Under the pieces are notes generated by a model. That model had not been told where the DNA came from. It saw only the letters and a program-made list of their open reading frames with translations, and did not search any database. From the NCBI GenBank assembly GCA_007132365.1, contig SLOS01000069.1, positions 1 through 15,889 of the forward strand: 15,889 nt of DNA. Direction: 5' to 3'. The stretch's first letter is position 1, and every line of letters begins with the position of its first letter. This stretch comes from Bacteroidales bacterium. Its GTDB lineage: Bacteria > Bacteroidota > Bacteroidia > Bacteroidales > PUMT01. This document shows positions 1-7,799 of this stretch, one piece after another. Made by a program: the position numbers and the translations under genes.

Positions 1-889
1 CAAAATAGGGGGGCCTGATAAGGGTCTGCCACCGAAAAGAATCTCCCTTCTGATGGTGCGGAAGCAGATCCTTGACATATAAAATACCCCTTACATCATC
101 AAAGGTTTCGGCAAAAACAGGAATCCTGGAATACCCTGATTCAATGATTACCGAAATCAGTTTGTTAAGGCCTGTTGAAGTATTGACGGCTATTACATCA
201 ATCCTCGGTTTCATGATCTCAGTTACCGCCTTGTTCCCGAAATCAACAATGCCCTTAAGTATCTTCTTATCCTCCTTAAGCGAAGGTGCTGCCAGGTCGA
301 GTGCATGAGAGAGATCATCAATTGAGATATTCCCTTTTGTCCGCGTCACCTTTTTATATAACAAGGCACTTGATCCCATAAGCAGCAAGCTGACAGGCTT
401 TAGCAATTTTCCGAGGAAAATGAGAGGATGCGCCATAAAAAATGCAAATTTCACAGGATTATGATTGGCAAAAAGCTTGGGAAGTATCTCACCGAACAGA
501 AGAAGCAGGAAAGTGATCACAATTACCTTGAAGACAAAACCAATTGCCGGGGTGCCTGAAAAATCAATAACCAGATCGGTAATTATTGTCGAAAAGATAA
601 CTATTGCAACATTGACAAAATTGTTTGCAACCACAATCGTTGCCAGCAGTCGTTCCTTATCGTCAAGAAGGCGGCATACTGCCCGGCTGGAATTGGTCTC
701 TTTGTTCTCGAGCATATTCAGTTCCACCGGCGACAATGAGAAAAATGCAACCTCCGAACCCGAAATCATTGCCGAAGCCATAAGAAGCAGGGCAAGGCCC
801 AACAAACCTATTGCTATCCCGATGGTAAAGGGATAGAACACAATATCGGTGCCTGTAATAAACCCTAAAAAAAACTCACTCTCTTCCAA
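1..889 (-). CDS. gldE: GldE-like membrane protein with CNNM/DUF21 and CBS domains (3' end beyond window)
   Basis: The reading frame runs off the left edge of the window, so only about 296 N-terminal residues are visible. The first ~170 residues form a hydrophobic CNNM (DUF21) module: a segment around LLGLALLLMASAMISGSEVA, the conserved SGSEVAFFSLSP stretch, and LLLLFGEILPK. A CBS-type region follows (KPRIDVIAV, then SGYSRIPVF and ILYVKDLL). The CorC/HlyC C-terminal domain would lie outside. This architecture fits the GldE/HlyC family of inner-membrane proteins. In Flavobacterium johnsoniae gldE follows ssb, as it does here, and GldE is linked to gliding motility, although many non-gliding Bacteroidetes carry it. 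The start is uncertain. An in-frame TGA lies just upstream of a TTG at 889, which I chose; the next candidate is GTG at 841. No Shine-Dalgarno sequence is visible. It lies 220 bases downstream of ssb and is possibly co-transcribed. Family assignment is good; a role in motility cannot be read from sequence. Confidence 0.85.
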   Translation of the reverse strand, partial: MEESEFFLGFITGTDIVFYPFTIGIAIGLLGLALLLMASAMISGSEVAFFSLSPVELNMLENKETNSSRAVCRLLDDKERLLATIVVANNFVNVAIVIFSTIITDLVIDFSGTPAIGFVFKVIVITFLLLLFGEILPKLFANHNPVKFAFFMAHPLIFLGKLLKPVSLLLMGSSALLYKKVTRTKGNISIDDLSHALDLAAPSLKEDKKILKGIVDFGNKAVTEIMKPRIDVIAVNTSTGLNKLISVIIESGYSRIPVFAETFDDVRGILYVKDLLPHHQKGDSFRWQTLIRPPYF

Positions 890-1109
890 GTTGGATCAGC
901 GATCATTTATTTATACACGAATAATCGACCTTTTTACAGGGATTGCAGAGAATTCAACAATCGTTCAGACCGCAAGTTAATAAATAAATTGATGAATCCC
1001 ACATGTTACTTTGTAACACAAAAAGATATGATAAAAAACAAAGGCTGACTGGAATAACTGCTGAAACCTACCCGCAGGATTTAGCGGGGCATTGCAAAGG
1101 CATTTTTTT

Positions 1110-1526
1110 TCAGAAGGGAAGATCATCATCCCCGGAAGTCTCCGGACCGGCTTCCGCAATCTGGCCGGGTTCATCCTGCCGGACTTCTCCTGGCTGGTCT
1201 GATTTTTTGCCAAGCATCTTCATATTATCGGCAAACACCTCGGTGGTATATCTTTTGTTACCATCTTTATCGTCCCATGCCCTGGTGCGCAAACGTCCCT
1301 CAATATAAAGAAGCTCACCTTTTTTGACAAACTTTTCAGCCACCTCAGCAAGTCCGCGCCACAAAACAATTCGATGCCATTCCGTCTGTGTTACTCTTTC
1401 ACCGCTTTTGTCCCTGTAGCTTTCATTTGTGGCCAGATTGAAATTGGCAACCGAGACACCCGAATCGAGGTGCCTTACCTCAGGATCCTGTCCTGCATTT
1501 CCGATAAGTACGACTTTGTTTACCAT
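1110..1526 (-). CDS. ssb: Single-stranded DNA-binding protein SSB
   Basis: This encodes a 138-residue SSB. The N-terminal ~105 residues form the OB fold: MVNKVVLIGNAGQDPEVRH at the start, then FNLATNESYRDK, TEWHRIVLW and a GELLYIEGRLRTRAW strand. A short Gln/Glu/Gly-rich linker leads to the acidic tip DDDLPF, which in SSBs docks repair and replication partners. SSB acts in the cytoplasm as a tetramer that coats single-stranded DNA. The frame is open 20 codons further upstream, but homology to the family begins at the ATG at 1526, so the shorter form is chosen. A Bacteroidetes-type promoter is visible 30-60 bases upstream. The gene is divergent from HU and lies upstream of gldE. In F. johnsoniae mutY precedes ssb; it is absent here. 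Confidence 0.97.
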   Translation of the reverse strand: MVNKVVLIGNAGQDPEVRHLDSGVSVANFNLATNESYRDKSGERVTQTEWHRIVLWRGLAEVAEKFVKKGELLYIEGRLRTRAWDDKDGNKRYTTEVFADNMKMLGKKSDQPGEVRQDEPGQIAEAGPETSGDDDLPF

Positions 1527-1555
1527 GATTTTTTTGATTTTAGTTAGTACTATAT

Positions 1556-1587
1556 TAAATATAGTGAAATATTTGGTATAATCCAAA
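1556..1587 (-). promoter_or_regulatory. Candidate ssb promoter (Bacteroidetes -33/-7 type)
   Basis: Read on the minus strand, TTTG (1587-1584) is followed after 20 bases by TATATTTA (1563-1556). This matches the Bacteroidetes pattern of TTG/TTTG about 20 bases before TAnnTTTG, with one mismatch in the last base. The predicted transcription start near 1550 leaves a leader of about 25 bases before the ssb ATG. It is assigned from pattern and position only. Confidence 0.5.
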
Positions 1588-1690
1588 CAACTATTTAGTT
1601 AAAATCCACTATTTTAATAAAAAATGTCTATTTTTGCGTATGCTTTTGAAATTAAGCTTGAAAGAGTTTTTTTATTTTAACAAATAAAAT

Positions 1691-1698
1691 TATATTTG
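1691..1698 (+). promoter_or_regulatory. Candidate -7 element for the HU gene
   Basis: TATATTTG is an exact TAnnTTTG match in the AT-rich gap before HU. It would give a leader of about 48 bases. No clear TTG lies at the right distance upstream; only a T-run does. A second exact match, TATTTTTG at 1629-1636, could serve as an alternative upstream promoter. Confidence 0.4.
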
Positions 1699-1752
1699 CA
1701 GTCCGAAGTTAAAATTATGGACTAAATTATTGATAACTAAAGATTTTAAAAA

Positions 1753-2040
1753 ATGACAAAGGCAGACATTGTTAACGAAATTTCCAAAACCACTGGAATT
1801 GAAAAAATAACTGTTCAAAAAACAGTTGAAGCTTTTATGGAATCGGTCAAAGATTCATTATCAAATGACAAAAATGTATACCTGAGAGGATTCGGCAGCT
1901 TCATTGTAAAGAAAAGAGCCAAAAAAACTGCCAGGAATATCTCCAAGAATACCACTATCATTATACCTGAACACCATATCCCGGCCTTTAAGCCTTCAAA
2001 GACATTTGTCAATAAGGTTAAGACATACGTAAAAAAATAA
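1753..2040 (+). CDS. HU-family histone-like DNA-binding protein
   Basis: This 95-residue protein is the usual length for HU. It opens with the helical dimerisation part (MTKADIVNEISKTTGIEK to about residue 43). The signature LRGFGSFIVKKR follows at about residues 44-55, then the beta-arm that wraps the DNA minor groove, and the closing FKPSKTFVNKVK. The arm reads ARNISKNTTIIIPEHHIPAF instead of the Proteobacterial RNPxTGE, a variant I associate with Bacteroidetes HU proteins. It acts on the nucleoid as a dimer that bends and compacts DNA. It is divergent from ssb and is followed after 22 bases by a tiny basic protein and then by rng, so the first two genes are probably one transcript. Confidence 0.95.
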   Translation: MTKADIVNEISKTTGIEKITVQKTVEAFMESVKDSLSNDKNVYLRGFGSFIVKKRAKKTARNISKNTTIIIPEHHIPAFKPSKTFVNKVKTYVKK

Positions 2041-2062
2041 GTCCGGATAACATTATTTTAAA

Positions 2063-2155
2063 ATGCCAAGCGGAAAAAAAAGGAAAAGACATAAAATGGC
2101 AACCCATAAACGGAAAAAGCGTTTAAGGAAGAATCGCCACAAAAAAAGGAAATAG
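2063..2155 (+). CDS. 30-residue very basic protein, AURKAIP1/COX24 (mS38)-like
   Basis: ATG at 2063 opens a 30-codon frame ending in TAG. It begins MPSGKKRKRHKMATHKRKKR and ends KNRHKKRK. Eighteen of the 30 residues are Lys or Arg and three are His; there are no acidic residues. The pattern KMATHKRKKRLRKNRHKK resembles the C-terminal COX24/AURKAIP1 domain, whose mitochondrial member mS38 is a small-subunit ribosomal protein. From memory, tiny Bacteroidetes proteins of this kind carry that domain name. It starts 22 bases after HU and ends 35 bases before a perfect hairpin, so it probably shares the HU transcript. I infer an RNA- or ribosome-binding role. Without the family resemblance it would be dismissed as noise, but the exact fit between HU and rng argues that it is real. 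Confidence 0.8.
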   Translation: MPSGKKRKRHKMATHKRKKRLRKNRHKKRK

Positions 2156-2190
2156 GCTGCATATAAGCTGATAATAAAATAGTTTAAGAC

Positions 2191-2220
2191 TAAACCTAAA
2201 GAATATTTTCTTTAGGTTTA
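2191..2220 (+). terminator. Perfect 13-bp hairpin downstream of HU/COX24-like genes
   Basis: TAAACCTAAAGAA and TTCTTTAGGTTTA are exact inverted repeats flanking a TATT loop. The stem is AT-rich and is followed by TTATATATTG, not a pure T tract. It could be an intrinsic terminator for the HU transcript, or a structured element in the leader of rng, whose start is 77 bases further on. Confidence 0.6.
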
Positions 2221-2297
2221 TTATATATTGTATTCCGAATCTCTTGCTACTGCCGTTCCGTGACATTTCCGCTATCCTCCTCTAATCTGAAGGAATT

Positions 2298-3854
2298 GTG
2301 AGCAAAGAACTAGTTGTCGATGTTACTTCTACTGAAATAGCTATTGCCTTACTTGACAACAAACAACTTGTCGAACTGAATAAGCAAAAAAGCAATGTTC
2401 AGTTTACGGTAGGCAATATTTACCTGGGAAAAGTCAAAAAGATCATGCCCGGCCTTAATGCTGCTTTTGTGGATGTCGGGTATGAAAAGGATGCATTTCT
2501 CCATTACCTGGATCTTGGCCCCCAATTCCAGACCCTGAACAAGTTTATATCACAAATACAGCAAAAGAAAGGCAAAAACCCTGTACTTCAGAGGTTCAAA
2601 CCGGAAAATGATATTGCCAAAGATGGCAGAATAGGCAATGTGCTGGCAAGCGGACAAAATGTGCTTGTTCAGATTGCCAAGGAACCAATATCAACAAAAG
2701 GCCCCCGGTTAAGCTCTGAAATTTCAATAGCGGGGAGGAACCTTGTACTGATGCCCTTTTCCGATAAAGTATCCGTTTCGCAGAAAATTGAATCGGCAGA
2801 AGAGCGAAACAGGCTCAAGCGACTCCTCCAAAGCATTAAGCCGAGGAATTACGGACTGATTGTGAGGACAGTTGCAGAAGGAAAGCGTGTTGCAGAACTG
2901 GATGCAGAACTTAAGAACCTTGTCCGCAAATGGGAATCAGTCTATGATAAGGTCAGGGGAGCAAATGCACCCAGGCTTGCACTGCAGGAGATGGACCGTA
3001 CTTCCACAATTCTGCGCGACCTTCTGAATGTATCTTTCAACAATATCTATGTCAATGATGAAATCCTTGCAGGAGAGATAAAGGAGTATATTAGAACCAT
3101 CGCGCCTGAAAAGCAGAAAATTGTCAAATACTATTCCGGTAAGTCGCCTATATTCGATCATTTTGGAATTGAAAAGCAGATCAAGGCACTTTTCGGTAAA
3201 ACTGTGTCATGCAGGAACGGAGCATACCTTATCATCGAGCATACAGAAGCACTCCACGTTATAGATGTGAACAGCGGCAACAGGTCCAAAAGCGGGGATA
3301 ACCAGGAAGCCAATGCCCTTGCGGTAAACCTTGTTGCTGCCGAAGAAATAGCCCGTCAGCTTCGCCTGCGCGATATGGGCGGAATAATCGTTGTGGATTT
3401 TATTGACATGCATTCCCAGGAAAATAAACAGATGCTATTTGACAGGATGAAAGAATTCATGGCAGAAGACCGGACAAAGCACAATATACTGCCTCTGAGT
3501 AAATTCGGTTTAATGCAACTCACCCGTCAAAGGGTCAGGCCCGAGATGAACATACAAACAATGGAAAAATGCCCCGCATGTCATGGCACAGGAGAGATTA
3601 ACCCAAGCATCCTCTTTACAGATGAGATTGAAGAAAAACTACGGACAATAATTGAAAAATCCAATCCCGGAAGTGTGGTCCTTAAAGTCCATCCATATAT
3701 TGAGGCCTGGCTCACAAAAGGGCTTATCTCAAAAAGAGTCAGATGGATCCTTAAATACAGGCGCATCATAAAGATCATGCCGATGCTGTCATACCATTTT
3801 ATGGAGCACCGTTTTTACACAACTGATGAGGAGGAGCTCGATCTTACCCTTTAA
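2298..3854 (+). CDS. rng: Ribonuclease G/E family endoribonuclease
   Basis: At 518 residues this matches the short RNase G form without the long degradosome scaffold of RNase E. The N-terminal S1-like RNA-binding domain covers about residues 35-130 (GNIYLGKVKKIMPGLNAAFVDVG, KDAFLHYLDL). The catalytic DNase I-like part contains VIDVNSG with Asp323 and GGIIVVDFIDM with Asp367, the two expected Mg-binding aspartates. The Zn-link motif CPAC (Cys425, Cys428) joins subunits into dimers. These enzymes cut single-stranded AU-rich RNA and mature rRNA and mRNA in the cytoplasm. The start is GTG at 2298, preceded by AAGGA four bases upstream. This start gives MSKELVVDVT, the usual N-terminus of the family. 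It lies downstream of HU, a neighbourhood I recognise from other Bacteroidetes. Confidence 0.96.
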   Translation: MSKELVVDVTSTEIAIALLDNKQLVELNKQKSNVQFTVGNIYLGKVKKIMPGLNAAFVDVGYEKDAFLHYLDLGPQFQTLNKFISQIQQKKGKNPVLQRFKPENDIAKDGRIGNVLASGQNVLVQIAKEPISTKGPRLSSEISIAGRNLVLMPFSDKVSVSQKIESAEERNRLKRLLQSIKPRNYGLIVRTVAEGKRVAELDAELKNLVRKWESVYDKVRGANAPRLALQEMDRTSTILRDLLNVSFNNIYVNDEILAGEIKEYIRTIAPEKQKIVKYYSGKSPIFDHFGIEKQIKALFGKTVSCRNGAYLIIEHTEALHVIDVNSGNRSKSGDNQEANALAVNLVAAEEIARQLRLRDMGGIIVVDFIDMHSQENKQMLFDRMKEFMAEDRTKHNILPLSKFGLMQLTRQRVRPEMNIQTMEKCPACHGTGEINPSILFTDEIEEKLRTIIEKSNPGSVVLKVHPYIEAWLTKGLISKRVRWILKYRRIIKIMPMLSYHFMEHRFYTTDEEELDLTL

Positions 3855-4027
3855 GGCATAACATGCATCATATTGTATAATGTTCATTTAACAATATTTA
3901 AATTCTTATCGACCCTGCCTTTTGTAATTTTACCGATGTTTGAACAAACGGATAAATAATTCTGTATCTATATCTAGAAACTAAATTATTTTAGTATTAC
4001 AGAACCTTATAGAAGCAATCCATAATT

Positions 4028-6064
4028 ATGCAAAAAATTAAATTCATCCTGTTCAGCCTTACGGGACTGCTTATCTTCATAACCAGCGGGTTTAACCAGA
4101 TCCTTGAGCCTGTTAAGTGGGAATTTACAAAAGAACGGATAAGCCAGGAAGAGCTGCATCTTGTAATCAATGCCTCAATAGACGATAACTGGTACCTTTA
4201 CGGACAGGAGATACCTGATGGCGGACCGATTCCTACTTTTTTCCATATAGATGAATCAGAACATTTCGAACTGATTGGCAGCATGGAAGATCTTAAAAAT
4301 CCTGAAATCAAGTTTGATCCATTCTTCAATATGGACCTGCCCCTGTTCAGCGATGAGGCCGTGTTCAGGCAGAAAGTGAATATCCTGACAGATAAAGAGT
4401 TTAAAATCACCGGGTTTGTTGAATTTATGAGCTGTGACGATGAGCGCTGTCTACCTCCGCAGGAAAGGGAATTCAAATATCTGATCAATACCGGGGCCGT
4501 TGCCGGAACAGTCGCTGAAACTGAAGAGGCCGGCCCTGCAGAGACAAGACGCTCAGCAGAGCCCGGAGCAGGAGAGGCTGTTGATTTCAGTTATGATGGC
4601 GGCGGTATAGCGGACAGCCGGTCGTTATGGATATTTTTCTTTATAGCTTTTGCCGGGGGACTTGCGGGATTGCTCACTCCCTGTGTTTTCCCAATGATAC
4701 CGATGACCGTTTCGTTCTTTATGCAAAAACAGTCAGGGCGGCTGAATTCCGTAATCAATGCTATTATTTTCGGATTATCCATAATTGCAGTTTACACAAG
4801 TCTCGGACTGCTGGTGTCGATGACAAGCGTTGGTGCCGGATTTGCAAATCAGCTTACTTCACACTGGATTCCGAACCTGATCTTCTTTTTGCTTTTTGTT
4901 GCCTTTGCAGCATCATTTTTTGGCCTGTTTGAGATAGTTCTGCCAGGCAGCCTGGCGACCAAAGCGGACCGGAAAGTAGAAGGAGGCGGATATATCGGAT
5001 CATTTTTCATGGCCCTTACACTTGTTATAGTATCACTTTCATGTGTCGGACCAATCGTTGGTGCACTGCTTGTAGAGGCTGCCTCAGGCGGGGGAACGCA
5101 ACCGGTAGTTGGGATGTTCGGGTTTTCCCTTGCTTTTGCAATACCATTCACTCTCCTGGCCATATTCCCTTCATGGATCAGCAAGCTGCCCAAATCAGGA
5201 GGATGGCTCAATTCGGTCAAGATCGTGCTTGGATTCATTGTGCTTGCATTCAGTCTCAGGTTTTTGCTTACCATCGACCAGGTTTACCAGTTTGGAGTTC
5301 TTACCAGGGATATATACCTGGCAATATGGATTGTTATTTTTTCTCTTCTTGGAATGTATCTTCTTGGAAAAATAAAATTTGCACATGACAGTGACCTTCC
5401 CTATATCGGTGTGCCAAGGCTGTTTCTGGCCATTGCCGTATTTTCATTCGTGGCATACCTTATACCGGGCATGTTCGGCGCCCCGTTAAAATCGTTATCT
5501 TCACTGCTCCCTGCCCGGCATACTCATTCTTTTGATATAAGTGCAATTATACGGGATGCGGACCGGTACGGAACTGATCGCACCGAACTCTGTGAAGAAC
5601 CTAAATATGCCGATTTTCTGAATCTGCCGCACGGACTCCGGGGATATTTTGACCTGGAGCAGGGTATTGCCTGCGCCAGGGAACAGAATAAACCCCTGTT
5701 TATTGATTTCGTGGGCCATGGATGCGCCAACTGCAAGGTAATGGAAGCAAGGGTTTGGTCCGACCCGCGTGTTTTGCAGAGGTTAAGGGAAGACTATATC
5801 ATAATAGCTCTCTATGTTGACGACCGCACCGTGCTTCCGGAACATGAGTGGATAACTTCCGAATTTGACGGCAGGGTCAAAAACACAATCGGAAGTAAAA
5901 ACCTGGATTACCAGATCACAAACTTTAACACCAACACCCAGCCATACTATGTGCTTATGGACGCTGACGGTAACCTGTTAAATCAACCCCGCGGATACAA
6001 CCTGAACATCGAAGCTTTTATTGAATTTCTGGACCAGGGCCTCGAAAATTTCAGGGGAAACTGA
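4028..6064 (+). CDS. dsbD: DsbD-family transmembrane thiol:disulfide reductase
   Basis: This 678-residue protein has the three-part DsbD layout. A signal peptide (residues 1-22) leads into a periplasmic DsbD-alpha-like domain (about 25-155) with the redox pair Cys136 and Cys141 in MSCDDERCLPP. An acidic, low-complexity linker (about 156-197) precedes about eight membrane helices (200-480), with Cys219 in LLTPCVFPMIPM and Cys339 in SLSCVGPIVG, the pair that carries electrons across the membrane. The C-terminal thioredoxin domain (540-675) has Cys566 and Cys569 in GHGCANCK. The protein draws electrons from cytoplasmic thioredoxin to reduce periplasmic disulfides, for instance in cytochrome c maturation. 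It is a single-gene unit between rng and a convergent lnt. Extra cysteines (522, 548) lie around the linker to the thioredoxin domain. Function is clear; the specific periplasmic clients are unknown. Confidence 0.93.
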   Translation: MQKIKFILFSLTGLLIFITSGFNQILEPVKWEFTKERISQEELHLVINASIDDNWYLYGQEIPDGGPIPTFFHIDESEHFELIGSMEDLKNPEIKFDPFFNMDLPLFSDEAVFRQKVNILTDKEFKITGFVEFMSCDDERCLPPQEREFKYLINTGAVAGTVAETEEAGPAETRRSAEPGAGEAVDFSYDGGGIADSRSLWIFFFIAFAGGLAGLLTPCVFPMIPMTVSFFMQKQSGRLNSVINAIIFGLSIIAVYTSLGLLVSMTSVGAGFANQLTSHWIPNLIFFLLFVAFAASFFGLFEIVLPGSLATKADRKVEGGGYIGSFFMALTLVIVSLSCVGPIVGALLVEAASGGGTQPVVGMFGFSLAFAIPFTLLAIFPSWISKLPKSGGWLNSVKIVLGFIVLAFSLRFLLTIDQVYQFGVLTRDIYLAIWIVIFSLLGMYLLGKIKFAHDSDLPYIGVPRLFLAIAVFSFVAYLIPGMFGAPLKSLSSLLPARHTHSFDISAIIRDADRYGTDRTELCEEPKYADFLNLPHGLRGYFDLEQGIACAREQNKPLFIDFVGHGCANCKVMEARVWSDPRVLQRLREDYIIIALYVDDRTVLPEHEWITSEFDGRVKNTIGSKNLDYQITNFNTNTQPYYVLMDADGNLLNQPRGYNLNIEAFIEFLDQGLENFRGN

Positions 6065-6070
6065 AATAAG

Positions 6071-6101
6071 TTTATCCGGAGCGGACCGGAGGCCGGATAA
6101 A
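6071..6101. terminator. Bidirectional terminator-like inverted repeat between dsbD and lnt
   Basis: TTTATCCGG (6071-6079) and CCGGATAAA (6093-6101) are perfect 9-bp arms with a 13-base GC-rich loop. They lie in the 58-base gap between two convergent stop codons. Only a short T run follows on the plus strand, so the terminator call rests mainly on position. Confidence 0.5.
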
Positions 6102-6122
6102 TTTCCTGCCGGAACCGGCTGT

Positions 6123-7799
6123 TCATTTCCGTCCGGGTGCTTTAAGGACCAATCTGACAGAAAAGTTCAGCACCATAAGCAATGAAAAGAACAAGGCAAT
6201 CCGGCCGGTGAAGTCCCCGTAAAGGGTAAAAAATGTGATCCTCTCATTCCTGTCCGCAATAACCGGCAAAGCGCCCTCCTCCCACCACCCAAGCAGGTCA
6301 ATGATCTCTCCTGCCGGTGAAATATGGGCCGATATCCCTGTATTGGCAGCCCTTACAACACTGCGCCGGTTCTCAATGGCCCTGATCTGTGAAAGTCGCA
6401 GATGCTGCCTGTATGCCCCGGTATTTTTAAACCAGCCGTCATTACTTATAACAATCAGAATTTCCGCTCCCTTATTGACCATCCGTGCAGCATATTCTCC
6501 ATAAGCCGATTCGAAACAGATCAAAGTGGCAAATACCAGTGAATCAGCATGCGGCGATGTGAACACCTGCGGGCCTTCACCACGTTTAAGGCTTCCGGAA
6601 ACTCCCCCCAGATCAAGCGAAAGCCTTGCAAGAAACCTGAAAACTGACTGAAAAGGGATCTGCTCAACCCCGTTTGCCAGGTAATGCTTATGGTAAACCT
6701 GCATGTGGCCGCCTTCATAAAAAATAAGGGCTGAGTTATAAATATCATAATAATTCCCCTTTTCATCCCTGCGGGTTGTGAAAGATTTCCCCTTCCGGGG
6801 AACTGAACTGAAAGCTGTTGCCCCCAAAACCATAACCGTTCCCGGATACTGCTCAAGAAATCTGTAAATCCTCCTTGAGAGTTCGTCGTCCGGATCTGTT
6901 ATCCATATACTGTCAACCGCCGTTTCGGGACTTACAATATATCGCGTGCCTTCTTCAATATTATTCCCGATCAAACTGAATAAATGTTCAAGCCTCTGAG
7001 AATTTGATACATCCCTGTATTTATTTCTGTATGGGTCAAGTCCGGGCTGGAGGATAAGAAAACCCGTCCCGGCATAATTTTCATATGTTGAAATGCTCTC
7101 TCCATTACCGCAGGGCTGCGCCGGATTAACCTGTTGATGTTCGTGAAAGTTTTCCGGGTGGCTCCTTGCGGAATATGAGTTGAAAATAGTAAGGGAGACA
7201 ACAGCCGGAAAAACCACCAGAAAAATCAGAATGGCAGCCAGCCAATAATCTGCCCGGGTCCGCAACTTACGTGAAAAATTTCTTATTATAGAATAAATCG
7301 TAACATTTACAAGCAATATCCAGAGTGATCCGCCGGTTGTACCGGTAAACTCATACCACTGAATTAACCTGATATTTCCGGCAAGTCCGTTTCCCAGGCT
7401 TAACCAGGGCCACGAAAGATCGCCCCTGTAATGAAGGAACTCGAAACTAACCCACAAAATTACAAAAACAACCACTCCTCCACCGGTACTTCTTTTAATC
7501 CGCGAATAAAGCAGGAAAACCAGGCTCATAACTACGGAGTTAAGAATTATCACGCTCATCCCGCCCAAAATATGAATTCTGGCTATCCACCAGCATACTG
7601 TCATATTCCATGAGAAGAAAAAAATAAAAGAAAACGGCAGCAGTGAAATAACAGGCTCCTGCCTGGCCTGAATATCATCTTCAACAAAAAAAAGAGGAAC
7701 AAAGCAAATCAGCAGAACAGTTACCGGTAATCCCCACCAGGGAAGTGCGGCCAGAACCCCGCCTGAAACTGACAAAATCCATCTGGTCCTGTTGCTCAT
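6123..7799 (-). CDS. lnt: Apolipoprotein N-acyltransferase
   Basis: This 558-residue protein transfers an acyl chain from phospholipid to the N-terminal cysteine of lipoproteins at the outer face of the inner membrane. The first ~205 residues hold about six or more membrane helices, including the SWPWLSLGNGLAG region typical of Lnt. A periplasmic nitrilase-like domain follows (about 245-520). It carries the Glu-Lys-Cys triad: Glu292 in SPETAVDS, Lys371 in YHKHYLANGVEQIPF, and Cys428 in TLICFESAYGEYAA. ISNDGWFKNTGAYRQHL is another conserved stretch. A final membrane helix lies at about 525-552. Length is close to that of E. coli Lnt (512), with a Bacteroidetes-like expansion. The ATG overlaps the TGA of the upstream EamA gene (ATGA), implying translational coupling. 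It may act on lipoproteins such as the Tat-type one encoded at 13757-15097, which is inference. Confidence 0.95.
   Translation of the reverse strand: MSNRTRWILSVSGGVLAALPWWGLPVTVLLICFVPLFFVEDDIQARQEPVISLLPFSFIFFFSWNMTVCWWIARIHILGGMSVIILNSVVMSLVFLLYSRIKRSTGGGVVVFVILWVSFEFLHYRGDLSWPWLSLGNGLAGNIRLIQWYEFTGTTGGSLWILLVNVTIYSIIRNFSRKLRTRADYWLAAILIFLVVFPAVVSLTIFNSYSARSHPENFHEHQQVNPAQPCGNGESISTYENYAGTGFLILQPGLDPYRNKYRDVSNSQRLEHLFSLIGNNIEEGTRYIVSPETAVDSIWITDPDDELSRRIYRFLEQYPGTVMVLGATAFSSVPRKGKSFTTRRDEKGNYYDIYNSALIFYEGGHMQVYHKHYLANGVEQIPFQSVFRFLARLSLDLGGVSGSLKRGEGPQVFTSPHADSLVFATLICFESAYGEYAARMVNKGAEILIVISNDGWFKNTGAYRQHLRLSQIRAIENRRSVVRAANTGISAHISPAGEIIDLLGWWEEGALPVIADRNERITFFTLYGDFTGRIALFFSLLMVLNFSVRLVLKAPGRK

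Noticed and set aside
1004..1018. Small hairpin TGTTAC-TTT-GTAACA in the ssb-gldE gap as a terminator
   Set aside because: The stem is only 6 bp and no T tract follows on the minus strand, so I cannot support a terminator between ssb and gldE.
1527..1586. A 20-codon N-terminal extension of ssb from an upstream ATG
   Set aside because: The extension (MDYTKYFTIF...) has no SSB homology, and the candidate promoter elements (1556-1587) would lie within it. The ATG at 1526 gives the standard N-terminus.
4849..5274. A 141-codon open frame antisense to dsbD
   Set aside because: It lies wholly inside well-supported dsbD coding sequence, has no recognisable family and reads as low-quality composition; it is a shadow frame.
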